64,000 bases of DNA, taken from the NCBI GenBank assembly GCA_017882585.1, contig JADGPF010000071.1:1-64000 (forward strand). The letters run 5' to 3'. Numbering within the stretch: position 1 is the first letter of the stretch; each line of letters opens with the position of its first letter. The notes beneath the pieces are model-generated. The model ran no database searches, had not been told where the DNA came from, and saw nothing but the letters and a program-made list of their open reading frames with translations. The translations under genes were made by a program, and so were the position numbers. Below, in pieces: positions 1 through 8,982 of the stretch. Source of the DNA: Thermoleophilia bacterium (GTDB taxonomy: Bacteria > Actinomycetota > Thermoleophilia > Miltoncostaeales > Miltoncostaeaceae).

Positions 1-1
1 G

Positions 2-70
2 GGCAAGATCAGGTCCTACCGGACGTATTTCGACGACCTCACACTGATCGAGCAGATGGCCGCCGCCTAG
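2..70 (+). CDS. C-terminal end of a protein, possibly SnoaL/NTF2-like (partial, cut by window start)
   Basis: Open frame GKIRSYRTYFDDLTLIEQMAAA* ending TAG at 68-70; the 'GKI..YR.YFD' tail resembles SnoaL-like proteins. Confidence 0.45.
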   Translation, partial: GKIRSYRTYFDDLTLIEQMAAA

Positions 71-83
71 TCAGCTGGCCGCT

Positions 84-536
84 GTGGAGCTCCGCGTCGA
101 GGATCACCCCGACCCGCACGACGTTGAGTTCCTTGAAACCCAGATCCGTCGTGCGGCATCGGCCGCGACAGGACTCGGTGACGCGGTCGAGCTGGCAATC
201 TTCGTGCGCGAGGCCGGCAAGGTCGTGGCCGGCATCAGCGGGTGGACCTGGGGCGACTGCTGTGAGCTGCAGAACCTCTGGGTGGACCCGCGTCTGCGGG
301 GTCGCTGGCTGGGGGCTCGGCTTCTCGCGGCCGCCGAGGCCGAGGCGTCGGCGCGTGGTTGCACGCAGACCGTCCATTTCACGTACGGATTCCAGGCCCG
401 AGCCCTCTACGAGCGGGCCGGCTATGAGTTGGTCGGTCGGGTCGACGACTTCCCGTCCGGAACCGACGTCCTCTGGTACCGCAAGCGCCTGAGCCCACCG
501 GGCGCCTCCGCCGAACCCAAGGGCGAATCGACTTAG
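84..536 (+). CDS. GNAT family N-acetyltransferase
   Basis: 150 aa; 'LQNLWVDPRLRGRWLGARLLAAAEAEASARGC...FQARALYERAGYELVGR' acetyl-CoA binding and C-terminal GNAT motifs. Confidence 0.85.
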   Translation: MELRVEDHPDPHDVEFLETQIRRAASAATGLGDAVELAIFVREAGKVVAGISGWTWGDCCELQNLWVDPRLRGRWLGARLLAAAEAEASARGCTQTVHFTYGFQARALYERAGYELVGRVDDFPSGTDVLWYRKRLSPPGASAEPKGEST

Positions 537-781
537 CGTGTTGGACAGGGCGCGACTGACCCGTCGAGCAACTGGCAGTAATCGGGCCGCCGCGGCACGG
601 AAGACATCGCCAACCGTCAGTCGAGACGAGTGCGCTCACGGACGCATTCGCGCCTACCGACGCGCGTGTTCGCCCTGTTTGGTGGATGGTGTCCCACTCG
701 GACGGTCATAGCCTCAGCCTGATCCGACGCGACGGGGCCAGCGGTGAGTGAGCCGAAGCAGATGTCTGAGGTCCCCGTTGT

Positions 782-1675
782 TTGGCACTACGAGCGGGAG
801 TACGAGGCGATTCTGCGGAATTTCGCGGATCCCCGCCAGGAGTGGCCAAGAAGAAGGAAGCCAAGCAGATTTCGAAGGCACAGCGGTTGGCCGCGAAGAA
901 CGCTCGAAAGGCACACGCACGCGACAGCCTGCAGGCGCTCTCGAAGCTTGGCGAAGTTGTCGACGGTCGCTATGGGATCGTCAGCCAGCCCCCGATCGTG
1001 GTTCGGGCGCGTGAGTTCGAGAGCATGTACCGAATACCCACCGACCAGCTCGTGGACATCGTCCACGGTCAGCGCCAGGCGTATCGGGCCACGCTGCAAG
1101 TTGACCGCCGGCACCTGCTGGAGCGCGTCGAGCTGGTCGACATGGCCTGGCATGTGGTCGGCGTCGGCAGCGGGGGAACCCGCGCATTCATCGTCCTGCT
1201 CCAGGGTCGCGACGATGGCGACCCACTGTTCCTGCAGGTCAAAGAACCAACCGCATCGGTGCTCGAGGACTCCCTCCCCAAGAGCCAATTCAAGAACCCC
1301 GGCGAACGCGTAGTGCAAGGCCAGCGGATGATGCAGGCTGCGAGCGACATTTTCCTCGGCTGGACGAAGGGGCACGAGGCCAATCGCTACCTGTACTTGC
1401 GGCAGTTGCGCGACATGAAAGGTTCGGCCCTCGTCGAGACTATGGCCCCGCAGACCCTCAAGCTGTACGCGGGCTTCTGCGGCTGGACCCTGGCACGGGC
1501 CCACGCCAGATCGGGCGACGCCATCGCTCTGGCCGAATACCTCGGAGAGAACGACGATTTTGATCAGTCGATTACCTACTTCTCGAGGCTCTGCGCGGAA
1601 CAGAACGATCTGGACTACGCCGCGATTTGCGAGGCCGTCGCGTCGGGGCATCTGGAAGCGGTCGAAGGCCTCTGA
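782..1675 (+). CDS. DUF2252 family protein, apparently N-terminally truncated (possible pseudogene)
   Basis: 'VVGVGSGGTRAFIVLLQGRDDGDPLFLQVKEPTASVLE...GERVVQGQRMMQAASDIFLGW...LRQLRDMKGSA...YAGFCGWTLARAHARSGD' is DUF2252 C-terminal; family-like sequence begins only near base 846. Confidence 0.65.
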   Translation: MALRAGVRGDSAEFRGSPPGVAKKKEAKQISKAQRLAAKNARKAHARDSLQALSKLGEVVDGRYGIVSQPPIVVRAREFESMYRIPTDQLVDIVHGQRQAYRATLQVDRRHLLERVELVDMAWHVVGVGSGGTRAFIVLLQGRDDGDPLFLQVKEPTASVLEDSLPKSQFKNPGERVVQGQRMMQAASDIFLGWTKGHEANRYLYLRQLRDMKGSALVETMAPQTLKLYAGFCGWTLARAHARSGDAIALAEYLGENDDFDQSITYFSRLCAEQNDLDYAAICEAVASGHLEAVEGL

Positions 1676-1723
1676 CCTCGATCCCGCGGCTTGGGCGGTC
1701 CGCGATGCCGCCGGTCCATCAGC

Positions 1724-2380
1724 CTATGAGGTGGACAGGTAATAGATGCTGCTTCCCACCAGGTAGAGACCGACGACCAAGAACAGGATGACGACGACCT
1801 GATCGCTGTGGGCCCCGATCCACGATCTGATACGCCGAATGAACTCCTGGGCGCGTTCGGGCCTGAAACTCGCATACAGCTCCAACGTGATGATGATCGA
1901 CGTTGCGATCAGGGCAAACAGGACGACTGCAACGACGTCCTGCGCCGAGGCCAGATCGGCCTTGATGATCACCGTGACGCCGGCTGCGACCAAGCCCCAG
2001 GGCTGGGTCACTGGTGCGAGGATGGCCGCGAACCAGAGGGACATGTTCTCGATTCCCGTCTGCCATTTCGGGGTCTTCTTGTGCGGTTTGGGCTGGCCCA
2101 TCTTGCGGCGCTGGCGCATCGCGTAGTAGATCAGGCCGATGCCGATCAACAGCTTGACGACGAGCGCTGCAATCGACGGCGCTGAGCTGGGCTTGGGCGG
2201 ATTGCTCCCGGTGACGAGCAGGGTGCCGGCGATGACGATCGCGATCGACGCGAGCCAGCCCAACATGAACGCCGCGCCCTTCTGGACTCCGCGTGTTGAC
2301 GCCAGGATCAGCAGGAACGGCGTCAGCGAAATCGGATCCAGCGCGATCGCCAACCCGATAACGATGAGATCGAGGAGCAT
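1724..2380 (-). CDS. GAP/Sap (sulfolipid-addressing-like, LysE-like) family membrane protein
   Basis: MLLDLIVIGLAIALDPISLTPFLLILAS... six hydrophobic segments; ATG complement at 2378-2380. Confidence 0.7.
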   Translation of the reverse strand: MLLDLIVIGLAIALDPISLTPFLLILASTRGVQKGAAFMLGWLASIAIVIAGTLLVTGSNPPKPSSAPSIAALVVKLLIGIGLIYYAMRQRRKMGQPKPHKKTPKWQTGIENMSLWFAAILAPVTQPWGLVAAGVTVIIKADLASAQDVVAVVLFALIATSIIITLELYASFRPERAQEFIRRIRSWIGAHSDQVVVILFLVVGLYLVGSSIYYLSTS

Positions 2381-2570
2381 CAGGCGGGTCGACCAGTCAT
2401 TTCCGGACCACCCTACGCGGAGCGCTCGCCGAGCGCCACGCGGAACCCGGCGGCCGCGGCGCTGCTGGCGGCGCGCGGTCTGACCTCGGTCTGCCCTCGG
2501 GACAATGTGGAGCACCTCGCGGACCATCGCGGGGATACCGAAACCGCCCATCTAGCGCGGATTTCAGTAG

Positions 2571-2612
2571 AGCGGGAGACGGGGCTCGAACCCGCGACAT
2601 TGAGCTTGGAAG
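2571..2612 (-). other. Truncated tRNA-Gly(TCC) 3' half (anticodon loop to acceptor 3' strand), probable att-site remnant
   Basis: Reverse complement CTTCCAAGCTCAATGTCGCGGGTTCGAGCCCCGTCTCCCGCT; T-arm and acceptor present, 5' half absent. Confidence 0.75.
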
Positions 2613-2649
2613 CGTGAACATAGCGGAATGAGCGGGGAGGCGACGGGGC

Positions 2650-3413
2650 GAAACACCCTGCACATCAGTGTGTTTTCCGGTTTGTGGATCCCGCGACTCT
2701 CCGGGAACTCATCGGCGCGTGTTCCGACGGGGTTCCCGCGTGCGGTGCTCGCGGCTGAGGGCGCGAGCGGCATTGCGGCTGCGGTTCGTCGGCGAGCAAC
2801 CAAGATCACGCGCCGTGGTGGGCGGCCCGGCCGACCGGACGCCGCGCCGGAGAGGCGCTGGCTGTCCGGTGGTCGGACATCCTTGGGCTCTCGCGCGCCG
2901 CGGCACGCTGAAGATCGACCGCGTGTTCACCGCGGATCAGTTCCGCAACACGACGAAGACCAAACGCGGTCGCGACGTCCCGGTGATCGCGCCGCTTGCC
3001 CATGGTTTGGTCGAATGGCACCGTGAGTCCACACCAGGCCGCGAGAACGACCTGGTGCGTAGCTCGAGGGTCGGGACGTCGAGCAACCTTCACAACTGGC
3101 ACGCACGGATGTTCACCCCAGCAACCGAACGGGCCGGGGTGGGCCGTGGCGTATACGGGGAGGACGACGTACATCTCTTGGCAGATCCACGCCGGGCTCT
3201 CGCCGGTGACGGTCGCCGCGCTCGCCGGACATCATCTGGAAGCACTATGCCCGGGAGTTTGAGCGGTCCAAGACGACCCGCCAGATCAACCTCGAGGGTG
3301 CCATCCGCGCGGCTCGTCGCTCGGTCGCGCATGACGGTGTTCGCACCGTGTTCGCACGACACAATATCGTCGAGCTGCGGCGCCATGCGTAAGGCACGTA
3401 AAAGTCCGCTTAT
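2650..3413 (+). pseudogene. Degenerate tyrosine recombinase/phage integrase
   Basis: Integrase-like segments in three frames: VDPATLRELIGA, AGEALAVRWSD, TLKIDRVFTADQFRNTTKTKRGRDVPVIAPL...NLHNWHARMF, then AYTGRTTYISWQIHAGLSPVTVAALAG, then IIWKHYAREFERSKTTRQINLEGAIRAARRS. Confidence 0.8.
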
Positions 3414-3435
3414 GCGGGCCCATTTCGCACTGATC

Positions 3436-3474
3436 AAGCTCCTCGGGCTGGACTCGAACCAGCAACCCTTCGAT
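3436..3474. repeat. 39-bp perfect direct repeat of tRNA-Asn 3' half (att site copy)
   Basis: aagctcctcgggctggactcgaaccagcaacccttcgat identical to 8100-8138. Confidence 0.9.
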
Positions 3475-4179
3475 CAACTCGGGCGCGAAACTGCGGGAAG
3501 TGGCGGGGAACTCAGACTCAGGACTAGCAGGGCTTTCCCATGCGCGACTTCCCGCCGTTTCCCTCACGTTCACAACCTCGTCGACGCACGGTGGACGCAC
3601 GAGACTCTTCCTGGGGTTCTGCGGAAGCGATCTCCCGGCGCTTTGCCTGTTCAAGCGTTGGCGCTCGCGCTTGGGCCGTTGGCGAAGAGGGCCTTCAGCG
3701 GGGTCCGTCTCCGGAATAGGCCCGGACACCCCCCAAGATGACCGTGTTGAGGGAGCCTTAGCAGACACCAGTCGCGCAACGCGCGACGATCCCGACCGAA
3801 GCGTGGAGGCCACGCTCATATGCCCCGTCGCGCGCCCGACGACCTTCTGAATCCGTCAGGCGCTCGAGTGCGACGATTCCTCGATCAGCGTTCAATAAGT
3901 TCGTCATGATCGAAGGCCTAAAGCGGTCAGCACATGCGCGCCAGTCGCCGGGATGCGCGCGCCCGAGGCGGAGGCGTCGAGGCGCTGGTGGATTGTCCTC
4001 CGCTGGCGGTAAAACTGTACCGCGTGTCTGCGAACGGACACGCATCGGGTCCGGGCTCGCATCGATCGCCGTCGACCTTCATCCAGGCCGACGCTGCGGT
4101 TCGGGAACGCGCGAAGGGTCGTGCTGGAATCGCCCTGCCGTGCCGCGTTTGCCGATGTTAACTCGAGACGACACAGATA

Positions 4180-4235
4180 TGACATTTGGCCGTCAGTATT
4201 TGTGACATTTGACACAAGTGCGAAAATGTCATTTG
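4180..4235. promoter_or_regulatory. Three phased TGACATTTG/TGTCATTTG repeats upstream of the DUF3494 gene
   Basis: TGACATTTG at 4180-4188 and 4203-4211, TGTCATTTG at 4227-4235; spacing 23 and 24 bp in an AT-rich patch. Confidence 0.45.
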
Positions 4236-4375
4236 TGCGTGCGCTAGGGATGGCATCGACCCAGGCGATGTATCGACGCAAGGACTGGAGGTGACAAACC
4301 CTCCGGAGGTGCAAATAGACAACGCGTGGACGAGCATCGAGGCTCTTCGCGCGTTGGGACAAGGAGGTCCCTGTC

Positions 4376-5500
4376 GTGGTATTCAAGGCTCGAAACAGCC
4401 TTCGCTCGTCGTCTGACTCAAGGCATCGGGCCCGGAAGGTCGGGCTCGTTGTCGTCGCGGGAGCCGCGGTACTGGCGCTTCCTGTCGTCGCGGCGCTTGC
4501 CGCGCAGGCGCCAGTTGGTCTCGGGACGGCCGATAGCTTTGCCGTCCTGGCCGGCTCGACGGTGACAAACACCGGTGCGTCAACGATCAACGGTGACCTC
4601 GGGCTGAGTCCCGGCACCGCCGTCACGGGCTTTCCGCCTGGCAACGTGAACGGGACGATCCATACAGCCGATGGCGTCGCTGGCAGCGCACAGAGCGACC
4701 TCACGGTCGCTTACGTCGATGCTGCTGGACGAACGCCACCGCTCGCGGTCTCCGGCGACCTCGGCGGACTTACCGTCACCGGCGGGGTCTACAAGTCCAA
4801 GTCGTCGCTCGGGCTCACGGGAGTGCTCACGCTCGACGCCCAAGGCGATCGAAACACCGTCTTTGTCTTCCAAGCGGGATCGACGCTGACCACCGCGTCC
4901 GGAAGTCGCGTGCGGCTCATCAACGGAGCCCAAGCCTGCAATGTCTACTGGCAGGTCGGGAGCTCGGCGACGCTCGGCACGACCACCGCGTTCGCCGGCA
5001 ATATTCTTGCCCTGACATCGATCTCCGTGAACCGCGGCGTGGTACTGGCAGGGCGAGCCCTGGCGCGCAACGGTGCAGTCACGTTGATTGACGACACGAT
5101 CACCGCCGCGCGTTGTGCGCCCGGCGGGACCGGCGGCGGCGGAACCGGTGGTGGCGGCGGAACCGGGAGCGCTCGGCCCACCGGCACCGCGGTATTGACG
5201 ACGATCCCGACGCGGGTTGCTCAGCAGGTCGCGCGGTTCGGCACGAGCGTCTGCGTGGCGGGCGACTTCCGCGTTGAGGTTCGAGGCCTCCTAATTCGCC
5301 GCGTCGTCTTCTCGGTCGGTGGCCGCGTGATCGGGCGCCGCAGTCGGGCCCCGTTCACTGCACTCGTCAAGCCGACGGCGGGGATTCACACCGTTGTCGC
5401 TCGCGTCACCTTTACGAACGGCACACCTGCTGCGACGCTCGCGTTGCGTTTTCGGGCGTGCGCTCGGGCGGTCGTCTCGCCCAGCGGCTTCACCGGATAG
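4376..5500 (+). CDS. DUF3494 (ice-binding-like) secreted protein with Gly-rich linker and C-terminal beta domain
   Basis: 'VGLGTADSFAVLAGSTVTNTGASTINGDLGLSPGTAVTGF...VFVFQAGSTLTTASGSRVRLINGAQACNVYWQVGSSATLGTTTAFAGNILALTSISVNRGVVLAGRALARNGAVTL' is DUF3494; hydrophobic N-terminus. Confidence 0.88.
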   Translation: MVFKARNSLRSSSDSRHRARKVGLVVVAGAAVLALPVVAALAAQAPVGLGTADSFAVLAGSTVTNTGASTINGDLGLSPGTAVTGFPPGNVNGTIHTADGVAGSAQSDLTVAYVDAAGRTPPLAVSGDLGGLTVTGGVYKSKSSLGLTGVLTLDAQGDRNTVFVFQAGSTLTTASGSRVRLINGAQACNVYWQVGSSATLGTTTAFAGNILALTSISVNRGVVLAGRALARNGAVTLIDDTITAARCAPGGTGGGGTGGGGGTGSARPTGTAVLTTIPTRVAQQVARFGTSVCVAGDFRVEVRGLLIRRVVFSVGGRVIGRRSRAPFTALVKPTAGIHTVVARVTFTNGTPAATLALRFRACARAVVSPSGFTG

Positions 5501-5532
5501 TGATCACCCGACACCGGCACGGACGCGCGACG

Positions 5533-6288
5533 GTGAGTAACGTCGTCGTCCGTGTTCGGGGCGCGATCGTCATGTTGACGCTAGCGTTGCTCACCGTAGG
5601 GTGTTTGCTGCTCCCGGTCGGCGCCCAAGCCGCGCGCCGAGCACGACAGCCGGTCGCCAGGTCTCAGGCTGTGGTCAGGTTGCTCGCCACGCACGTCGTG
5701 CGTGCTCGACCGCTCGTCGCGAGCAGACGCGTCGCGTCGGTAAGCGCTACGCGCCCGATCACCGGCGAGCGCACAGTGTTGCCGCTCCTTGGCCAGTCGA
5801 TCGACAGCACTGGTCGGGTCTGGCTGCGCGTGCGCCTGCCTGGACGCGCCCTGAGGGGTGCGGCACCACCACGAACAGGCTGGATCCAGGCGAGCGATAC
5901 GCAGCGTTCGACCACGCCATGGCACATCGTCATCGACTTGAGTTCGCGTCAGTTGATTGTCTACCACGATGGTCGGCACATGCACACGTTCCAGGCAATC
6001 GTCGGCAAGGCGTCGACTCCGACGCCACAGGGCCTGTACTTCGTCGAGGAAGACGTGCGGCTGGGGTCGAACGCGCCAGGTGCCCCATTTGCCTTGGCGC
6101 TGAGCGCTCGTTCGCACGTCTACACGCAGTTCGATGGCGGTCCAGGTCAGATCGCCATCCATGGGCTCGCCCATCTTTCCGGGCAGCTCGGGACCGCTGC
6201 CTCACACGGCTGCGTTCGGCTCGCTGAGCGGGCGATCATGTGGCTTGCACAGCACATTGGCGCGGGCGTGCCGGTCACCATCCATTAG
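5533..6288 (+). CDS. L,D-transpeptidase (YkuD domain), exported
   Basis: HIVIDLSSRQLIVYHDGRHMHTFQAIVGK...IAIHGLAHLSGQLGTAASHGCVRL, catalytic HG...SHGCVRL motif; signal-peptide-like LTLALLTVGCLLLPVGAQA. Start may be ATG 5572. Confidence 0.88.
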   Translation: MSNVVVRVRGAIVMLTLALLTVGCLLLPVGAQAARRARQPVARSQAVVRLLATHVVRARPLVASRRVASVSATRPITGERTVLPLLGQSIDSTGRVWLRVRLPGRALRGAAPPRTGWIQASDTQRSTTPWHIVIDLSSRQLIVYHDGRHMHTFQAIVGKASTPTPQGLYFVEEDVRLGSNAPGAPFALALSARSHVYTQFDGGPGQIAIHGLAHLSGQLGTAASHGCVRLAERAIMWLAQHIGAGVPVTIH

Positions 6289-6662
6289 AGCGACGCCGGA
6301 TCGCACCGGCGTTGGTCGCATCCAACTTGCACGGGCGTCGATCTGCCAGGTCGAGGTCACGCGTGTGTCTTCGTCGGTCGCACCGGGAGCGCTTGCGACG
6401 GACGGTGTCGCCGGCGCGGCCCCCCCGGGGTACCGGACATCACGGTCCGTGCTGGCGGAGCCTGGCTCAGCACCGCGACGTGCCGCGATTGGCGAAGGTT
6501 GCGCGACGTCCGGTTGCGTGGGGGCCACGCCGGTCTCCACCGGTCGCATGCCGAACGCGGTCGACCGCGCCGCCGGGCACCTTATGCTGGCTGGGTAGCT
6601 ATGACAGTCAAACACCGGCGGACCGGTACCCGGGGGGGCCAAGGGCGTCGTGAGCCCGCGCC

Positions 6663-7493
6663 ATGATTCGATCCAAGGCCTCTCTTACGGCGGCGGCATT
6701 GGCGCTTGTGCTGGTCGTCGGCGTGGCGTTGGCCATCGCCCATGTCGGAATCTCGATCCACATCACGCTCGGTGGAGGAGCTTCCGGTGAGGCCCAGACG
6801 GCGCGCGTTGCCGTGTCGGCCATCGGACCTGCACGGGCGAGCACTCCGCTGTTTCCTGACGCGACGGGCGACGTCACGATCCGCATCACGAACCTCAACG
6901 TCCGGCCGGTGACGGTGACCGGTCTGGTGCTCCCGCCAGCGAGCGACTTCGCTCGTGGGTTCACCAGTCCAGCAATGGTCAAGGCCCGCGTTGGTTGCGA
7001 TGCCGAGAACTCTGGTGTCACCTGGGAGGGCGCAACCGCAAAAGGTGACAACGCCGATGCCCTGACGTTGCCGGTCGTGGTCGGGGCCCGGTCGTCGCTG
7101 GTTGCCACCCTGACGGCCGCGGCATTCATGGAGCTCTCCGCGCCACCGAGCTGCGAAGGCGCCTACTTTGCCATGCCTTCCCCGACGGGGGTCACCGCGT
7201 TCGCTGGAGGCGAGCCGACCCCAAGCCCCGTCATCGACGCGCTCGCCCCGCGGTGTCCGCCCCCAGGACCCCCACCTGGATACCCCGCAGGACCCCCACC
7301 TGGATACCCTCCGGGGCCGCCGCCAGGGCAGTCGCCGAATCCAGGACCCCCTGGGCCGCGGACACCGCCGCCGCGCGGCTCTGCAGGGTGCGGCCCGCCG
7401 CCCGCGTTCACTCCGCCGGGGCCATACCGCGGGGCCATTCCCGAATGGTCGGCCCCCACCCGCAAGGCATGCGGCCGTCGTGGCTGCAGGTGA
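6663..7493 (+). CDS. Hypothetical exported protein with proline-rich repeat tail
   Basis: 276 aa; N-terminal TM/signal; C-terminal GPPPGYP repeats. Confidence 0.6.
   Translation: MIRSKASLTAAALALVLVVGVALAIAHVGISIHITLGGGASGEAQTARVAVSAIGPARASTPLFPDATGDVTIRITNLNVRPVTVTGLVLPPASDFARGFTSPAMVKARVGCDAENSGVTWEGATAKGDNADALTLPVVVGARSSLVATLTAAAFMELSAPPSCEGAYFAMPSPTGVTAFAGGEPTPSPVIDALAPRCPPPGPPPGYPAGPPPGYPPGPPPGQSPNPGPPGPRTPPPRGSAGCGPPPAFTPPGPYRGAIPEWSAPTRKACGRRGCR
7262..7330. repeat. Short tandem repeats encoding PGPPPGYPAGPPPGYPPGPPPG
   Basis: 'ggacccccacctggataccc' repeated at 7267 and 7291, followed by a diverged copy. Confidence 0.7.
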
Positions 7494-7619
7494 CACCTTT
7501 AGAAGCACGAGCGGGTCAGCGCGGGATCTCGTGTACCGGATCGATGGAGCGCAGCCCGACGGGCGACGCTACGCGTTGGCGCGGAGCATCGCGACGACTT
7601 GGGCTTGCGCGGCGGGAGC

Positions 7620-8035
7620 GTCGGGATGGACGAACAGACAAAGATGCGTGCCGTGTTGCGGCGGACCTCGTGCAGCACTTCGACGAGACGCTGCCACTGC
7701 GCGTCGATGGGCTGATCTGCGTATCGCGGGCAGGGACTCCGCTCAACCTTCACAACTGGCGCATGCGGGTCTTCAGGTCGGCGCGCGAAGCCGCGGGTGT
7801 GCCGTGGGCGACCCCATACACGGGACGGCACACGTACATCTCGCTTCAAATACATGCCGGCATATCGCCGGTGACCATCGCGGCGATCGCCGGGAACTCG
7901 CCGGACGTGATCTGGAAGCACTACGCCCGGGAGTTCGAGCGCTCGCGCACCACCAAACACGTCGACCTTGAGGCGGCAATCGTGGCCGCGCGGCGGGAAG
8001 TGCGGGAATCCCGTGGACGCACGGTGGACGCATGA
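7620..8035 (+). pseudogene. C-terminal remnant of a tyrosine recombinase
   Basis: PLRVDGLICVSRAGTPLNLHNWRMRVFRSAREAAGVPWATPYTGRHTYISLQIHAGISPVTIAAIAGNSPDVIWKHYAREFERSRTTKHVDLEAAIVAARREV; N-terminal core-binding part missing. Confidence 0.8.
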
Positions 8036-8069
8036 CCCCTTGCCGACGCCCCGCCACCTGACGAGAACG

Positions 8070-8088
8070 CCCGCATGAGCGGGTCTTT
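8070..8088 (+). terminator. Intrinsic terminator-like hairpin after integrase remnant
   Basis: cccgc atga gcggg tcttt. Confidence 0.5.
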
Positions 8089-8099
8089 CATCGGGATCT

Positions 8100-8138
8100 A
8101 AGCTCCTCGGGCTGGACTCGAACCAGCAACCCTTCGAT
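8100..8138. repeat. 39-bp direct repeat within the tRNA-Asn 3' half (partner of 3436-3474)
   Basis: Identical 39-bp string. Confidence 0.9.
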
Positions 8139-8175
8139 TAACAGTCGAATGCTCTGCCAATTGAGCTACCGAGGA
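8103..8175 (-). tRNA. tRNA-Asn(GTT)
   Basis: Reverse complement TCCTCGGTAGCTCAATTGGCAGAGCATTCGACTGTTAATCGAAGGGTTGCTGGTTCGAGTCCAGCCCGAGGAG; 7-bp acceptor stem, CTGTTAA anticodon loop, GGTTCGAGTCC T-arm. Confidence 0.96.
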
Positions 8176-8215
8176 ATGCGGGAGGCGGGTGGCATCGTAG
8201 CGAATCGGTTCTGGC

Positions 8216-8899
8216 TTAGGGAACCGCACGGCCTCCGGCTGCCGGACCGAACTCGTGGAGGTAGATCACTGGGCCCTGCTCATCGGGGCGCTGGGCAATA
8301 CGCCGCTCATAACGTCGGTACTCCCACCCCGATTCCACCAGAGCATCCACGAGTGCATTCGCATCTGGGCGACGTGGGTCGGCAATCAGGACAGACGTCG
8401 AGGGTGCTGCAACGCGGCCGATGAGTCCGGCCAGCTGCGCCGCATGCCGCCGTTCATAAGCGACGTCTGCGCCGATGATCAGGTCGAATGGCCCCCGGGC
8501 GAACAGTTCATTCGGGGCACAGGACCAGTCGACTTCAAGGGTGTCCAGCTCACCGAGTCCGGCGGCCGCCGCGTTGGCACGCGCGAAGGCGAGTGCGACC
8601 GGATACCAGTCGGTCGCCAGCGGACGTGCACCACGTGCGAGTGCGACCATGCTGGGCAGCGACAGGCCGGCGCCAAGTTCGAGGACGCGTGCGCCGGCGA
8701 TGTCGCGCCAGACGAGTTCCGCGGCGAGGGCCCGACCCGACGGCCACAGGTCTGCCCAGTACGGCAGCCGCTGGTCGTCGGCATACTCGGTCTCATCGAT
8801 CAGTTCCTCCGCAGACCGCGGGTGGGTGATCGTGAACGCGAGCTCGGCGACGTGGACCGTCTCGGTGACCAGATCGAAGTCCTGCGGAAACGAAATCAC
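8216..8899 (-). CDS. Class I SAM-dependent methyltransferase (METTL/nicotinamide N-methyltransferase-like)
   Basis: VLELGAGLSLPSMVALARGARPLATDWYPVAL, motif I, and FDLIIGADVAYE. Confidence 0.8.
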   Translation of the reverse strand: MISFPQDFDLVTETVHVAELAFTITHPRSAEELIDETEYADDQRLPYWADLWPSGRALAAELVWRDIAGARVLELGAGLSLPSMVALARGARPLATDWYPVALAFARANAAAAGLGELDTLEVDWSCAPNELFARGPFDLIIGADVAYERRHAAQLAGLIGRVAAPSTSVLIADPRRPDANALVDALVESGWEYRRYERRIAQRPDEQGPVIYLHEFGPAAGGRAVP

Positions 8900-8982
8900 G
8901 GCGAGGAATCGTATCCGGCTCGCGAGGCCGTGCGAGTCTCGCTATCCTCCATCGGTCGATCGCAAGCGGTGAGGAGCGTTGG

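Noticed and set aside
4246-4330. Possible c-di-GMP-I (GEMM) riboswitch before the DUF3494 gene
   Set aside because: GACGCAAGG and GACAAACC-like strings are present, but the conserved GGCAAACC...GGACGCAAAGCC arrangement and P1/P3 geometry do not fit; needs a covariance-model search
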